The position numbers and the translations under genes were made by a program. From positions 124,001-188,000 of the forward strand of contig CANQHV010000001.1 in NCBI GenBank assembly GCA_947624005.1: 64,000 nt of DNA. Reading direction: 5' to 3'. Within the stretch, counting starts at the first letter, position 1, and every line of letters starts with the position of its first letter. Below, piece by piece: positions 1 through 10,200 of the stretch. The notes beneath the pieces are model-generated. The model was not told the DNA's origin. It saw only the letters and a program-made list of their open reading frames with translations, and made no database searches. Source of the stretch: an uncultured Clostridia bacterium. GTDB lineage: Bacteria; Bacillota; Clostridia; Christensenellales; Borkfalkiaceae.

Positions 1-632
1 AGGCGGAAATCCCCGAAATACAGTACCCCGCGGTAATAATGCTTGTGGGCGTAAACGGCGTGGGCAAGACTACGACGGTGGGGAAGCTCGCGAACTATTT
101 TCTGCGCGAAAAAAAGAGCGTAACCGTTGCGGCGGCGGATACTTTCCGCGCCGCCGCGGCAGACCAGCTTACTGTTTGGGCGGACAGGGCGAAAGTGAGA
201 ATAGTCAAGCACGAGGAGGGAAGCGACCCGTCGGCGGTGGTATTCGACGCCGTTTCCTCGGCGAAAGCGCGTAAAACCGACGTGGTGATAATAGACACGG
301 CGGGCAGGCTGCACGTCAAGGCAAACCTTATGGAAGAGCTTAAAAAGATGTCGCGCGTAGTTATGCGCGAATATCCCGAGGCGCACTTCTACAAATTCCT
401 TATTCTCGACGCGACGACGGGCGGGAACGCGGAAAAACAAGCCGAGGTATTCAACCAATCGGTCGCCCTCGACGGCATAATTTTGACAAAACTCGACAGC
501 TCGGCAAAGGGCGGGTTCGTCATATCGCTCTGCTCCGATTTGGGGATTCCCGTGGTGTTTACGGGGGTAGGCGAAAAGCTCGAAGACCTCGAACTTTTCA
601 ATCCCGAAGAATTTATTGACGCAATAATATGA
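1..632 (+). CDS. ftsY: Signal recognition particle receptor FtsY, C-terminal part (5' end outside window)
   Basis: GVNGVGKTTTVGKLA P-loop, DTFRAAAADQL, DTAGRLHVKANLMEEL, TKLDSSAKGG SRP-GTPase motifs; frame open from the window start. Confidence 0.95.
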   Translation, partial: AEIPEIQYPAVIMLVGVNGVGKTTTVGKLANYFLREKKSVTVAAADTFRAAAADQLTVWADRAKVRIVKHEEGSDPSAVVFDAVSSAKARKTDVVIIDTAGRLHVKANLMEELKKMSRVVMREYPEAHFYKFLILDATTGGNAEKQAEVFNQSVALDGIILTKLDSSAKGGFVISLCSDLGIPVVFTGVGEKLEDLELFNPEEFIDAII

Positions 633-1165
633 CCGAAAAAGAAAAAATGCTTGCGGGCGAGCTTTATACGCCCGACGCGCAACTTAAAAAAGAGGGCGAA
701 AGGGCGAGGGAACTGTGCGCCCTTTTGGACTTGCCCGGAAACCGTAGCTCCGTTCCGCAAAAGCTGTTCGGAAAATGCGGCAAAAATCCCTGCCTTACAC
801 GCGGGTTTTACTGCGATTACGGGTACAATATCGAGGTGGGCGACAATTTTTACTGCAACTACGGCGTATGTATCCTCGACGTATGCAAAGTCGAGATAGG
901 CGACAACTGTCTTATAGGACCGCAGGTCGGAATATACGCCGCCGCGCACCCGCTCGACAGAAAAACGCGCACGGCGGGGCTGGAATACGGCAAGGGCGTA
1001 AAGATAGGCAACGATTGCTGGATAGGCGGCGGGGCCGTGATAAACCCCGGGGTCACGTTGGGCGATAATGTGGTAGTCGGAAGCGGCGCGGTGGTAACCA
1101 AGTCTTTTCCGTCGGACGTAGTGATAGCGGGCAACCCCGCGCGGATTATAAAAAAACTCAAATAG
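629..1165 (+). CDS. Sugar O-acetyltransferase (maltose/galactoside acetyltransferase family, left-handed beta helix)
   Basis: MLAGELYTPDAQL N-terminus, hexapeptide repeats, GNDCWIGGGAVINPGVTLGDNVVVGSGAVVTKSFPSDVVIAGNPARIIK; ATGA overlap with ftsY. Confidence 0.92.
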   Translation: MTEKEKMLAGELYTPDAQLKKEGERARELCALLDLPGNRSSVPQKLFGKCGKNPCLTRGFYCDYGYNIEVGDNFYCNYGVCILDVCKVEIGDNCLIGPQVGIYAAAHPLDRKTRTAGLEYGKGVKIGNDCWIGGGAVINPGVTLGDNVVVGSGAVVTKSFPSDVVIAGNPARIIKKLK

Positions 1166-1187
1166 GCGTTAAAACGCGTTAAAAAGG

Positions 1188-1220
1188 ATTGCGGCGGCGA
1201 GTAAAACTCGCCGCCGCAAT
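1188..1220. terminator. Intrinsic terminator (best T-tract on - strand)
   Basis: attgcggcggcgagt-aaa-actcgccgccgcaat, 15-bp perfect stem; minus-strand 3' side reads ccttttt. Confidence 0.8.
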
Positions 1221-1227
1221 TTCGGAA

Positions 1228-1335
1228 TTACAGGTCGTCCGCGTCCTGAACGGGTTTACCGCCGTCCGTGGGCGCGCCCGTGTAACTCCCGTTGGGGTCG
1301 TATGCGTCTTTGAACTTATTTGCAGTCTTTCGCAT
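1228..1335 (-). CDS. Small protein, 35 aa (MRKTANKFKDAYDPNGSYTGAPTDGGKPVQDADDL)
   Basis: Manual translation; overlaps the 30-aa ORF upstream; plausible conserved acidic tail; not in ORF track. Confidence 0.55.
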   Translation of the reverse strand: MRKTANKFKDAYDPNGSYTGAPTDGGKPVQDADDL

Positions 1336-1408
1336 TCTTACCGGCCTTTCCGCTGCAATCCTTGTTCTTGGAACTGTTGGACTGCTTCTTGTCGTTGGTC
1401 TTTCTCAT
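1316..1408 (-). CDS. Small Lys/Asn/Ser-rich protein, 30 aa (MRKTNDKKQSNSSKNKDCSGKAGKNAKDCK)
   Basis: Manual translation; ATG overlaps the rubrerythrin stop (ATGA) and has an aaggag RBS inside the rubrerythrin 3' end. Confidence 0.55.
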   Translation of the reverse strand: MRKTNDKKQSNSSKNKDCSGKAGKNAKDCK

Positions 1409-2001
1409 ATTTTCTCCTTATTGTACGGAATATGCAATTCGACCTCGCCCTGGCTCGAATTACACAAGGGGCATTTATCCCAAGCCTTTTTCGCGGTGTG
1501 CATATAGCCGCACTCGCTGCAAACGTAAAGAATGGGGCTTTCGTTGGAATATAAAACGCCCTTTTTAAACGCTTCGTACAGGTATCTGAAAATTTCTTCG
1601 TGTCTTACTTCGACCTGTGCGACGAGTCTGAAAAGTACGGCGATATCCCCGAAACCTTCCTCTTCGGCGTCCTTTGCAAAAGTCGGATAAATTTCCGCGT
1701 GTTCTTTATGCTCGTCTTCCGCGGCGAGCAAAAGGCACTTTTCGAGGTCGCCCGAATGGTAGGGGTAGCCCGCGTCCAAAACGATTTCGTCCAGCTTTTC
1801 TCCGCGCTTTGTCAGTTCTTCGAAAAATCTCCTTGCGTGAACCGTTTCGTTTTTTGCAAGCGTTTTCACGGTTTCGGCAAGCGTAATATAGCCCTGTTGG
1901 TTTGCCATACGGGCAATCAACTGATAGCGCATACCCGCCTGCGATTCTCCCGCAAAACTCCTTGCAAGGTTTTTGTAAGTTTTAGTGTTGTCAAATTGCA
2001 T
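1405..2001 (-). CDS. Rubrerythrin family protein
   Basis: NLARSFAGESQAGMRYQ, EETVHARRFFE-type diiron helices, C-terminal YVCSECGYMH...CPLCNSSQ rubredoxin-like site; ggaggttatt RBS before ATG at 2001. Confidence 0.93.
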   Translation of the reverse strand: MQFDNTKTYKNLARSFAGESQAGMRYQLIARMANQQGYITLAETVKTLAKNETVHARRFFEELTKRGEKLDEIVLDAGYPYHSGDLEKCLLLAAEDEHKEHAEIYPTFAKDAEEEGFGDIAVLFRLVAQVEVRHEEIFRYLYEAFKKGVLYSNESPILYVCSECGYMHTAKKAWDKCPLCNSSQGEVELHIPYNKEKI

Positions 2002-2116
2002 AATAACCTCCGTCACAAGTTATTTTGCGCCCCGACCCCGCTTTTATGTAAACGCGCAAATGGTATATTTTTGAAATCCCGAAAAAGCCGCCTTTTGACC
2101 GCTTCGCATTTTCGCC

Positions 2117-2145
2117 TTGCAATTTGTAGTTATATATGTTATATT
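2117..2145 (+). promoter_or_regulatory. Sigma-A type promoter for methyltransferase
   Basis: TTGCAA-17-TATATT, 18 nt before ATG 2164. Confidence 0.6.
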
Positions 2146-2163
2146 TTAGTTGGTGTTATTAAT

Positions 2164-2949
2164 ATGAAAAACGAAAATATAGACGGCGGCAAGCCTTTTG
2201 ATTGGGGCAGAACTTCGCCCGACTACGCAAAATACCGCGATATATATCCTCGTGAATTTTACGATAAGATAATTAGCAGAGGGCTTTGTATAAAAGGGCA
2301 GAATGTATTGGATTTGGGTACGGGTACGGGTGTATTGCCGAGAAATCTTTACTGCTTCGGCGCAAAATGGACGGGAGTGGATATTTCCGCAAACCAAATA
2401 GAACAAGCAAAAAGGCTTGCGCACGAATCCGATATGCGCATTGATTTTATTACCGCGGCGGCGGAAGATATAGACTTTTCGGACGATTCTTACGACGTGG
2501 TTACGGCTTGCCAGTGTTTTTGGTACTTCGACGCAGATAAATTAGTTCCAAAGTTATATAAAGCATTAAAAAAATCGGGTAAACTTTTACTTTTATATAT
2601 GGCGTGGTTGCCTTTCGAGGATAAAATAGCGTATGAAAGCGAAAAACTCGTACTTAAATACAATCCGGGTTGGTCGGGAGCGCGGGAAACAAAAAAACCG
2701 ATAGCTATTCCGAAAATTCTTAACCGATATTTCCGCATTGCCGACCACGAAGAGTATGACCTGAAAGTGAATTTTACCAGAGAAAGCTGGAACGGCAGAA
2801 TGAAGACGTGTCGGGGAGTAAGCGCTTCGCTGACGGACGTTGAAATCTGCGCATGGGAAAAGGAACATACGGAAATGCTTAAAAAAATCGCACCCGAAAG
2901 GTTCGATATAGCGCACTATGCGGCTTTTACCGTTCTTCAAAAGCGTTAA
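2164..2949 (+). CDS. Class I SAM-dependent methyltransferase
   Basis: VLDLGTGTGVLPRNL motif I, GVDISANQIEQAKRLA, ITAAAEDIDFSDDSYDVVTACQCFWYFD; start chosen at MKNENIDG, not the upstream ORF start. Confidence 0.88.
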   Translation: MKNENIDGGKPFDWGRTSPDYAKYRDIYPREFYDKIISRGLCIKGQNVLDLGTGTGVLPRNLYCFGAKWTGVDISANQIEQAKRLAHESDMRIDFITAAAEDIDFSDDSYDVVTACQCFWYFDADKLVPKLYKALKKSGKLLLLYMAWLPFEDKIAYESEKLVLKYNPGWSGARETKKPIAIPKILNRYFRIADHEEYDLKVNFTRESWNGRMKTCRGVSASLTDVEICAWEKEHTEMLKKIAPERFDIAHYAAFTVLQKR

Positions 2950-2979
2950 AAAGCGGAAATTTTTGATTATAATAATAAA

Positions 2980-3017
2980 AACGCCCCTCGGCGCAAAACT
3001 TTGCGCCGAGGGGCGTT
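2980..3017. terminator. Bidirectional intrinsic terminator
   Basis: aacgcccctcggcgcaaa / tttgcgccgaggggcgtt perfect stem between convergent genes. Confidence 0.85.
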
Positions 3018-3040
3018 ATATAATTCCTTTTATATAAAAG

Positions 3041-4396
3041 TCAGTCTTTGAACAAGGCTTTTATCATCGTATTGACGTAAAGCACGGGCACAATCGAAAT
3101 TTTGTCGGCGTATTTTGCCACGGACTTCATATTTTTTGCGGGCACAAGCACCTTTTTAAAGCCCATTTTTACACATTCCGCAACCCGTTTTTCGCAGTAA
3201 GACACGGCGCGAACTTCGCCCGTAAGCCCGACTTCCCCGAACACCGCCGCGAATTTGTCCACGGGTTTTGAAAAGTAGGCGGAGGCGAGGGCGGCGCATA
3301 TTGCAAGGTCGCAACTCGGCTCGGAAAGCTTCATTCCGCCCATAGCCGTCACATATACGTCCGACGACGAAAAATTCAGCCCGCACCTCTTTTCAAGTAC
3401 TGCAATAAGCATCGCAAGCTTATTGTAATCCACCCCGAGCGGCATTCTGCGCGGCACGCCGTAACTCTTTGCGACAAGCGTCTGAATTTCCACGTTCATA
3501 CACCGCGCGCCCGTTTCGGCGGGGGTTACGCACGACCCCGGTTCCTCGCCGCGGCTTTCCGAAAGGAATACGCCCGAATAATCGGTTACGGCGCGAATCC
3601 CCGAGTCTGTCATTTCGAAAACCCCGACCTCGGACACGTTTCCGAACCTGTTTTTGACGGCGCGGAGTATTCTGAAATTTTCCTGCTTTTCGCCCTCGAA
3701 ATAAAGGACGGTATCCATAATGTGTTCCAGAACTTTCGGACCCGCAAGCGCGCCCTCTTTGGTGACGTGCCCTACTATAAAAAAGGTGATATTGCGGCTT
3801 TTTGCTATGCGCATAAGCTTTGCGGCGCACTCTCTGACCTGCCCTACCGAACCCGCCGAAGAAGTCAAATCGTCGGTGTAAACCGCCTGAATCGAGTCGA
3901 TAACGCAGTATTCCACGCCGTCAAGCTCGCTTTCTATTCCGTCAATGCACGTTTCGTTCAGAAGAAACAGACTGTCGCTTTCAAGTCCCAGCCTTTCCGC
4001 GCGCATTTTCACCTGCGAACAACTTTCCTCGGCAGAAAGGTACAAAACCTTGTGTTCGCGCGATATATGCGCGGCAATCTGCGTAAGAAGAGTGGATTTT
4101 CCTATGCCGGGGTCGCCGCCGAGAAGTACAAGACTGCCCGAAACTATGCCGCCGCCCAAAACGTTGTCAAATTCGGAAATACCCGACGAAATGCGGCTGT
4201 ATTTTTCGAAAACGACGGAAGAAAGGGGTTTTGCCCGCCCGCCCTGCGCCGTTTTTACGGCTTTCGGCGCGGCTTCGGTTTTTACCGTTTCCTCCGCCAT
4301 AGTATTGAATTTTCCGCACGAGGGACACCGCCCGAGCCACCTCGGACTGACCGCGCCGCATTCCGCGCATACGAATTGTGTGAATGTTTTAGCCAT
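3041..4396 (-). CDS. radA: DNA repair protein RadA
   Basis: MAKTFTQFVCAECGAVSPRWLGRCPSCGKFNT zinc motif, LGGDPGIGKSTLL, KNRFGNVSEVGVFEM (KNRFG), Lon-like C-terminus. Confidence 0.96.
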   Translation of the reverse strand: MAKTFTQFVCAECGAVSPRWLGRCPSCGKFNTMAEETVKTEAAPKAVKTAQGGRAKPLSSVVFEKYSRISSGISEFDNVLGGGIVSGSLVLLGGDPGIGKSTLLTQIAAHISREHKVLYLSAEESCSQVKMRAERLGLESDSLFLLNETCIDGIESELDGVEYCVIDSIQAVYTDDLTSSAGSVGQVRECAAKLMRIAKSRNITFFIVGHVTKEGALAGPKVLEHIMDTVLYFEGEKQENFRILRAVKNRFGNVSEVGVFEMTDSGIRAVTDYSGVFLSESRGEEPGSCVTPAETGARCMNVEIQTLVAKSYGVPRRMPLGVDYNKLAMLIAVLEKRCGLNFSSSDVYVTAMGGMKLSEPSCDLAICAALASAYFSKPVDKFAAVFGEVGLTGEVRAVSYCEKRVAECVKMGFKKVLVPAKNMKSVAKYADKISIVPVLYVNTMIKALFKD

Positions 4397-4398
4397 AA

Positions 4399-5541
4399 TT
4401 ACGATTTTCCGAGCGCTACCGCGCAATAGGCGCAGATTCCGCGGCTTTCGCCCACGAATCCGAGCTTTTCGCAAGTGCCCGCGGCAACCGCCACGCAAGA
4501 GGGGTCAATGCCCGTCAAAGCGGCGATGTTTTTGGTCATTTTATCAATATATATTGCGAGTTTCGGCTTTTCGGCTTGAATTGTGATTGAAATGTTAAGG
4601 GGTTTGAAACCCGACTTCGCCACTTCGCCGAGAGCGATTTTCAAAAGTTTTCCGCTGTCGGCGTTAAGGTATTTGTCGTCGTCGGGCGGGAAGTAGTGAC
4701 CTATGTCTTTAAGCCCCGCCGCGGACAAAAGCGCGTCTGTAAGCGCGTGAAGCGCCACGTCGCCGTCGCTGTGCGCCACAAGCGAACAATCGCACGGAAT
4801 TTTTATTCCGCACAGCGTTACTTTGTCGCCCTCGCCGAAAGCGTGCACGTCCACACCGAACCCGACTCTGCCGTCGGCGTTCAGCGGGGGATATTCCCGC
4901 GCGAAGTCCTCGGCATAGGTGAGTTTGACGTTCGACCTGTCGCCCTTAATCACAAAGGGAGGGGCGATAAATTCGGCGTAAACCGCGCTGTCGTCCGTGT
5001 AAGTTTTGTCGCCCGCCAAAAGGTACGCGGCGCGTATGTTTTCCGTGACAAAGCCCTGCGGCGTCTGCACAAGGCAGGTTTCGTTTCGGGGCAGAGTTTC
5101 GACTATTACGCCGTATTCCACGTGCGCAACGGTGTCGGCGGCGTTCACCGCGCATATCGCGCTGCCGTAATTTTCCACGGCGGAAATGCAGTCGAGAATA
5201 AGTTGTTTTTTGACGAACGGGCGCGCTCCGTCGTGAATCAGAACGGTGTCGCCCGTAACGCAGGCAAGCGCCTTTTTAACCGATTCGGTGCGCGTTTTTC
5301 CGCCCTCGATTACGCGGCAGGAAAAGGGGGCGGCAATAGCCCGCATTTCGTCCATATCCTCGGGCGCGCAAGCCAAAATTATCTCCGAAATTTCGGGGAC
5401 GGAAAATGCTTTAAGCGTGTGATAGATGACGGGCGCACCGCCTATTGCGGCAAGCAGTTTGTTTCGTCCGAAACCTGCCCGCTCGCCCTTGCCCGCCGCG
5501 CATATTACCGCGCTTACTTTAAGGTTCTTCGAATGTGTCAT
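4399..5541 (-). CDS. ispDF: Bifunctional IspD/IspF (MEP cytidylyltransferase / MECDP synthase)
   Basis: IspD AAGKGERAG...HDGARPFV; IspF GFGVDVHAFGEGDKVTLCGIKIP...AHSDGDVALHALTDALLSAAGLKDIGHYFPPDD fused in one ORF. Confidence 0.95.
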   Translation of the reverse strand: MTHSKNLKVSAVICAAGKGERAGFGRNKLLAAIGGAPVIYHTLKAFSVPEISEIILACAPEDMDEMRAIAAPFSCRVIEGGKTRTESVKKALACVTGDTVLIHDGARPFVKKQLILDCISAVENYGSAICAVNAADTVAHVEYGVIVETLPRNETCLVQTPQGFVTENIRAAYLLAGDKTYTDDSAVYAEFIAPPFVIKGDRSNVKLTYAEDFAREYPPLNADGRVGFGVDVHAFGEGDKVTLCGIKIPCDCSLVAHSDGDVALHALTDALLSAAGLKDIGHYFPPDDDKYLNADSGKLLKIALGEVAKSGFKPLNISITIQAEKPKLAIYIDKMTKNIAALTGIDPSCVAVAAGTCEKLGFVGESRGICAYCAVALGKS

Positions 5542-6616
5542 AAATACTGTCGTCCTTTGTCGGTGTTTCCTGCGCTTTTTCCTGCGCGCCGTCGGTTTGC
5601 TGTTGAGCTTGCGCTTCCGCCTGCGCTTTTTCCTGCGCTTCGCGCAATTCTCTGCGCTGTTTTATGAATTTTTCGTTTACTCTCTGATACTTTATCGACG
5701 TGCCTATTACGTCGGTTATATCCATAAGCGTTACAAACGCCACGTTGTCCACTTTTGACACGACCTCGCGCAGTTTTGCGACCTGAAAGCGGTTTATAAC
5801 GCAGTATATAACCTGTTTGTCGCTCTGCGAATAATAACCCTTTGCGTCGATAACGGTAAGCCCGCGCCCGAACTCGTCCGAAAGCGCGTGGCAGACTTCG
5901 TTGTACTTTGAAGTTATAATAAGCGCGCCTTTCGCCTGGTCAAGACCCGTCGAAATGAAGTCGACCGCTTTCGAAGCCACGAAGTATGCCGCCATCGAAT
6001 ACAGCGCGGGGAGGAAAAAGTCCGCGCTGCCCGCGCCGGGTATACAGCCCAAATACGCGAGTTCGCCTATGACTATGTACAGAAATACGTTGAATATAAG
6101 CACGAAATTGCCCACCGAAAGGTTAAGCCTTTTCGCGAACATAACGGCAAGCGTTTCCATACCGTCCATCGTGCCGCCGAAGCGTATCGCCATACCGCTG
6201 CCCACGCCCGAAAGAAGTCCGCCGAACACGGCGCAGATTATTCTGTCTTTGCCGCCTATGGGCGAGGTCTTGTCCGCAATCATCGTCGCAATTGGCTTTA
6301 TCAGATTTACGTTCTGGAACATAACCGACATAACCGAATACACCGCAATGGCAAACAGCGAATAAACGGTAAATTCCACGCCCTGTTTTTTCATTCCGAA
6401 CAGAAATACGGGGAGGTTTAAGACGACAAGCGGAATCCACAACTGTATGTAGGAGGGGGTGACGTTGTTTATTATCATCGCCACGCCCGAAATCCCGCTG
6501 TCGTAAAAGCCCGCGGGAAGCAATAAAAGCGTAACGCCGACGGCGTTTATTACGCCCGCGACGAACAGCATTATAAAGTTTTTGACTTTGAAGTGAAGAT
6601 GCGGAAACTTTTTCAT
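5519..6616 (-). CDS. YitT family membrane protein (DUF161 + C-terminal DUF2179-like)
   Basis: GVTLLLLPAGFYDSGISGVAMI, SGVGSGMAIRFGGTMDGMETLA, GRGLTVIDAKGYYS. Confidence 0.9.
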   Translation of the reverse strand: MKKFPHLHFKVKNFIMLFVAGVINAVGVTLLLLPAGFYDSGISGVAMIINNVTPSYIQLWIPLVVLNLPVFLFGMKKQGVEFTVYSLFAIAVYSVMSVMFQNVNLIKPIATMIADKTSPIGGKDRIICAVFGGLLSGVGSGMAIRFGGTMDGMETLAVMFAKRLNLSVGNFVLIFNVFLYIVIGELAYLGCIPGAGSADFFLPALYSMAAYFVASKAVDFISTGLDQAKGALIITSKYNEVCHALSDEFGRGLTVIDAKGYYSQSDKQVIYCVINRFQVAKLREVVSKVDNVAFVTLMDITDVIGTSIKYQRVNEKFIKQRRELREAQEKAQAEAQAQQQTDGAQEKAQETPTKDDSIYDTFEEP

Positions 6617-6629
6617 CTCGACCAACGTA

Positions 6630-6869
6630 TTACAGAATTTCGTACAGAGAGGACGCTTCGTCCTTTTTTACCGTTTCTTTGACCTCGAGTATTCTGAACC
6701 TGACCGCGCCCGAGGTATACGAAAGTTCGACGATATCGCCCGCCTTAATCTGGTGGGCGGGCTTGACGCGCGCGCCGTTTACGCTGACTTTGCCGCCGTC
6801 GCACGCTTCCTGCGCAAGCGTTCTGCGCTTCAATATGCGCGAAACTTTTAAAAATTTGTCGATTCTCAT
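6630..6869 (-). CDS. S4-domain RNA-binding protein (RqcP/YabO-like)
   Basis: MRIDKFLKVSRILKRRTLAQEACDGGKVSVNGARVKPAHQIKAGDIVEL. Confidence 0.88.
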   Translation of the reverse strand: MRIDKFLKVSRILKRRTLAQEACDGGKVSVNGARVKPAHQIKAGDIVELSYTSGAVRFRILEVKETVKKDEASSLYEIL

Positions 6870-6886
6870 ATTTTCCCCGAAAACGC

Positions 6887-6915
6887 TTGACTTTGCCTTT
6901 TACATTAATTATAAT
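6887..6915 (+). promoter_or_regulatory. Sigma-A type promoter toward rpoB
   Basis: TTGACT-17-TATAAT. Confidence 0.65.
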
Positions 6916-7023
6916 GCTATAATGTATTAAAATGCGTATTATGCGCCTTTCTTCCCATTTTCGACGTCCGAAAGGGTGAAAAACGGCGCGGCAAGGGCGT
7001 CTTTTAACGGTCTGTACCGTTAA

Positions 7024-7052
7024 ATTATACTACGTATAACGCATTTTGTAAA
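7024..7052 (-). promoter_or_regulatory. Sigma-A type promoter toward S4-domain gene
   Basis: Minus strand TTTACA-17-TATAAT. Confidence 0.6.
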
Positions 7053-7231
7053 GCGCAGGGGCAAGAAATTTATCGCGCTGTGTGAAATTTTTTTGAAAAT
7101 TATTTTTTGTCAAGTCCCCGCGCAACCAAATTTCGGTAACATTGATTTTACCCGGTGAAAAGATATATACGGGTAATCGCCAAAATGTGAAAATAAAACG
7201 GCTGAATGCTAAAAGGAGTATCTTTTTTCCA

Positions 7232-10200
7232 ATGAATTTACCAATTCACAAGTATGGCAAAACAGAAAGAAGGAAATTCGGAAAGATAAACGAAGTCATC
7301 GACATTCCCGACCTTGTGGAAATCCAGAAGGCGAGCTATGACGCGTTTATCAACGAGGGCATCGACGAAGTGTTCGAGGACTTCATGCCCATAACCGACT
7401 ATTCCGACCATTACGAGCTGTATTTTCTCAGACATTGGTTTGACGAAAAGCCCAAGTACGACGAAAAGGAGTGCCGCAACCGCGACGCGACGTACGCTCT
7501 CCCCATGCACGTTATGGTAAGGCTTGTCAACAAGGTCAAGGACGAGGTTATAGACCAGCCCGTGTTTATGGGCGATTTTCCCCTTATGACCGAGTCGGGC
7601 TCGTTCATCATCAACGGCGCCGAGCGCGTAATAGTTTCGCAGCTCGTCCGTTCCCCCGGCGCGTACAACGATTCCACCCGCGACAAGACGGGCAAAGAAA
7701 TTTTCGGCACGACGGTTATACCCAACCGCGGCGCGTGGCTCGAATTCGAGCAGGACGCGCAGGGCGTTTTATGGGTACACGTCGACAGAAAGCGTAAAAT
7801 CTGCGTAACCGTGCTTCTGCGCGCCCTCGGCTTCGGCAGCGACCGCGCGCTTTTAGACCTTTTCGCGGGCGACAAAATGATTGAAAACACGATAGCCAAG
7901 GACACGACGAAGTCCGAATCGGACGGTCTTGTCGAACTGTACCGCCGTCTGCGCCCGGGCGAAGTTCCCACCGAGGCAAGCGTAAAACAGCACCTCAACA
8001 ACCTCTTTTTCGACCCCCGCCGTTACGACGTGGTAAAGGTTGGTCGCTATAAGTTCAACAAAAAGCTCAACCTTGCGTACAGACTTCCCGGCTGTAAGCT
8101 CGCCGAGGACGTGGTAAACCCCGAAACGGGCGAAATTATGGCGAAAGCGGGCGAAATCGTGCCCGAAAGCAAGGCAATCGAAATTCAGGACGCGGGCGTA
8201 AACGAAGTGTTCGTGCTCGTTTCCGACCCCGAACAGGGCGAAATCAAGCACAAGATAATCGCCAACAATACGGTTAACTTCAAGGCGTTAAGTTCCAAAA
8301 ATCCCAAGATTTTCGGACTTTTGCCCACGATATATTACCCCAACTTCAAGTTTATGCGCCTCATTGCGGAAGAATGCCGCACGCAGTCGTGCGAGGCGGT
8401 TGCGGAAAAGTATACCGACGAAATAAACGCGGTTTACTACACCGCCGAAACCCCCGAAACGGACGACGAAAAGCCCGAGGACAAGAAGAACAGGGACAAG
8501 CGCCGCGAAACAAGGCTTAAATTCGTCGCGGCGTGCAAAAAGTTTTCGGAACTGCTCGACTCCGACGTCGAGGCAATCGACCCCGAGGACAGAAAAGAAA
8601 TAAAGCCCATCGTCGAAAAGCTCGACCACAAGCATATCACGGTGGACGACATAGTCGCGGCAATCTCCTCGAATATAGATTTGCAGTACAATAAGCCCGA
8701 CGGTTCGAGAATAGGCACGATAGACAATATCGACCACCTCGGCAACCGCCGCGTGCGTTCGGTGGGCGAACTTCTGCAAAACCAGCTCCGCATAGGCATA
8801 GCAAGGCTCGAAAAACTTATAAAAGAGCGTATGGCTACGCAGGACGCTATGGAAGTAACCCCATCGGGACTTGTAAACGTGCGCCCCGTTTCGGCGGTTA
8901 TACGCGAGTTCTTCGGTTCGTCGCAGCTTTCGCAGTTTATGGACCAGACCAACCCCGCGGCGGAACTTACGCACAAGCGCAAACTCTCCGCGCTCGGTCC
9001 CGGCGGACTTAACCGCGACAGGGCGACTTTCGAAGTGCGCGACGTTCACCACTCGCACTACGGCAGACTCTGCCCCATAGAAACCCCCGAAGGTCAGAAC
9101 ATAGGTCTTATTTCGTCGCTTGCGACTTTTTCGAAGGTCAACGAATACGGGTTTATAATGAGCCCTTACAGACGTGTTATAAAGGACGAAAACGGCGTGC
9201 CTACGGTAACCGACACGGTCGATTACCTCACGGCGGACGAAGAGGACAGATATATAGTCGCGCAGGCTAACGAACCTCTCGACGAAAACAATCATTTCGT
9301 CAATACGCATATAGGTTGCCGCCATCAGGACCTTATCACGCACTATCCCCCCGAAAAAATGGATTATATGGACGTTTCGCCCAAACAGCTTGTTTCGGTT
9401 GCGACCGCGCTTATTCCTTTCCTCGAAAACGACGATACCAACCGCGCGCTGATGGGTTCGAACATGCAACGTCAGGCGGTGCCTTTGATGAAGACCGAAT
9501 CCGCGATAGTCGCGACGGGTATCGAGGCGGCGATAGCGCGCGATTCGGGCGTTATAGTCCGCGCAAAGAAAGCGGGCGTCGCGGTAGGCGTCGCTTCCGA
9601 CCTTATTCAGATTCAGGAAGACAACGGTTTCATAACCGAATATCCGCTTAAAAAATTCGAACGTTCCAACCAATGCACCTGCCTAAACCAGCGCCCCATA
9701 ATCAACACGGGCGACAGAGTAGAGGAGGGCGAGATAATCGCCGACGGTCCCGCCACCAACAACGGCGAGCTTGCGCTCGGCAAAAATATACTCGTCGGCT
9801 ATATGGAGTGGGAAGGTTACAACTACGAGGACGCGATTCTTATATCCGAAAAACTCGTACAGGACGACGTGTTCACGTCGATTCACATCGAAGAACACGA
9901 AACCGAAGCCCGCGACACCAAGCTCGGCGAAGAGGAAATCACCCGCGACATACCCAACGTGTCGGAGGACGCGCTTAAAGACCTCGACGAAGACGGCATA
10001 ATCCGCATAGGCGCGGAAGTTCAGCCGGGCGACATACTCGTCGGCAAGGTAACGCCCAAGGGCGAAACCGAACTTACCCCCGAAGAAAGGTTGCTTCGCG
10101 CAATCTTCGGCGAAAAGGCAAGGGAAGTGCGCGACACCTCCCTCAAAGTTCCCCACGGCGAGGGGGGTATAGTCGTAGACGTAAAAATCTTCACCCGCGA

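Noticed and set aside
1600-2163. N-terminal extension of the methyltransferase ORF
   Set aside because: Covers rubrerythrin on the other strand; promoter and start codon at 2164 explain the gene
3722-5667. Plus-strand ORFs opposite radA and ispDF
   Set aside because: Antisense shadows of well-supported genes; low-complexity Arg/Phe/Val-rich translations
8430-8600. Charged insertion in RpoB as a possible intein or mobile insertion
   Set aside because: No intein splice motifs; beta-lobe insertions of this kind are common in Firmicute RpoB
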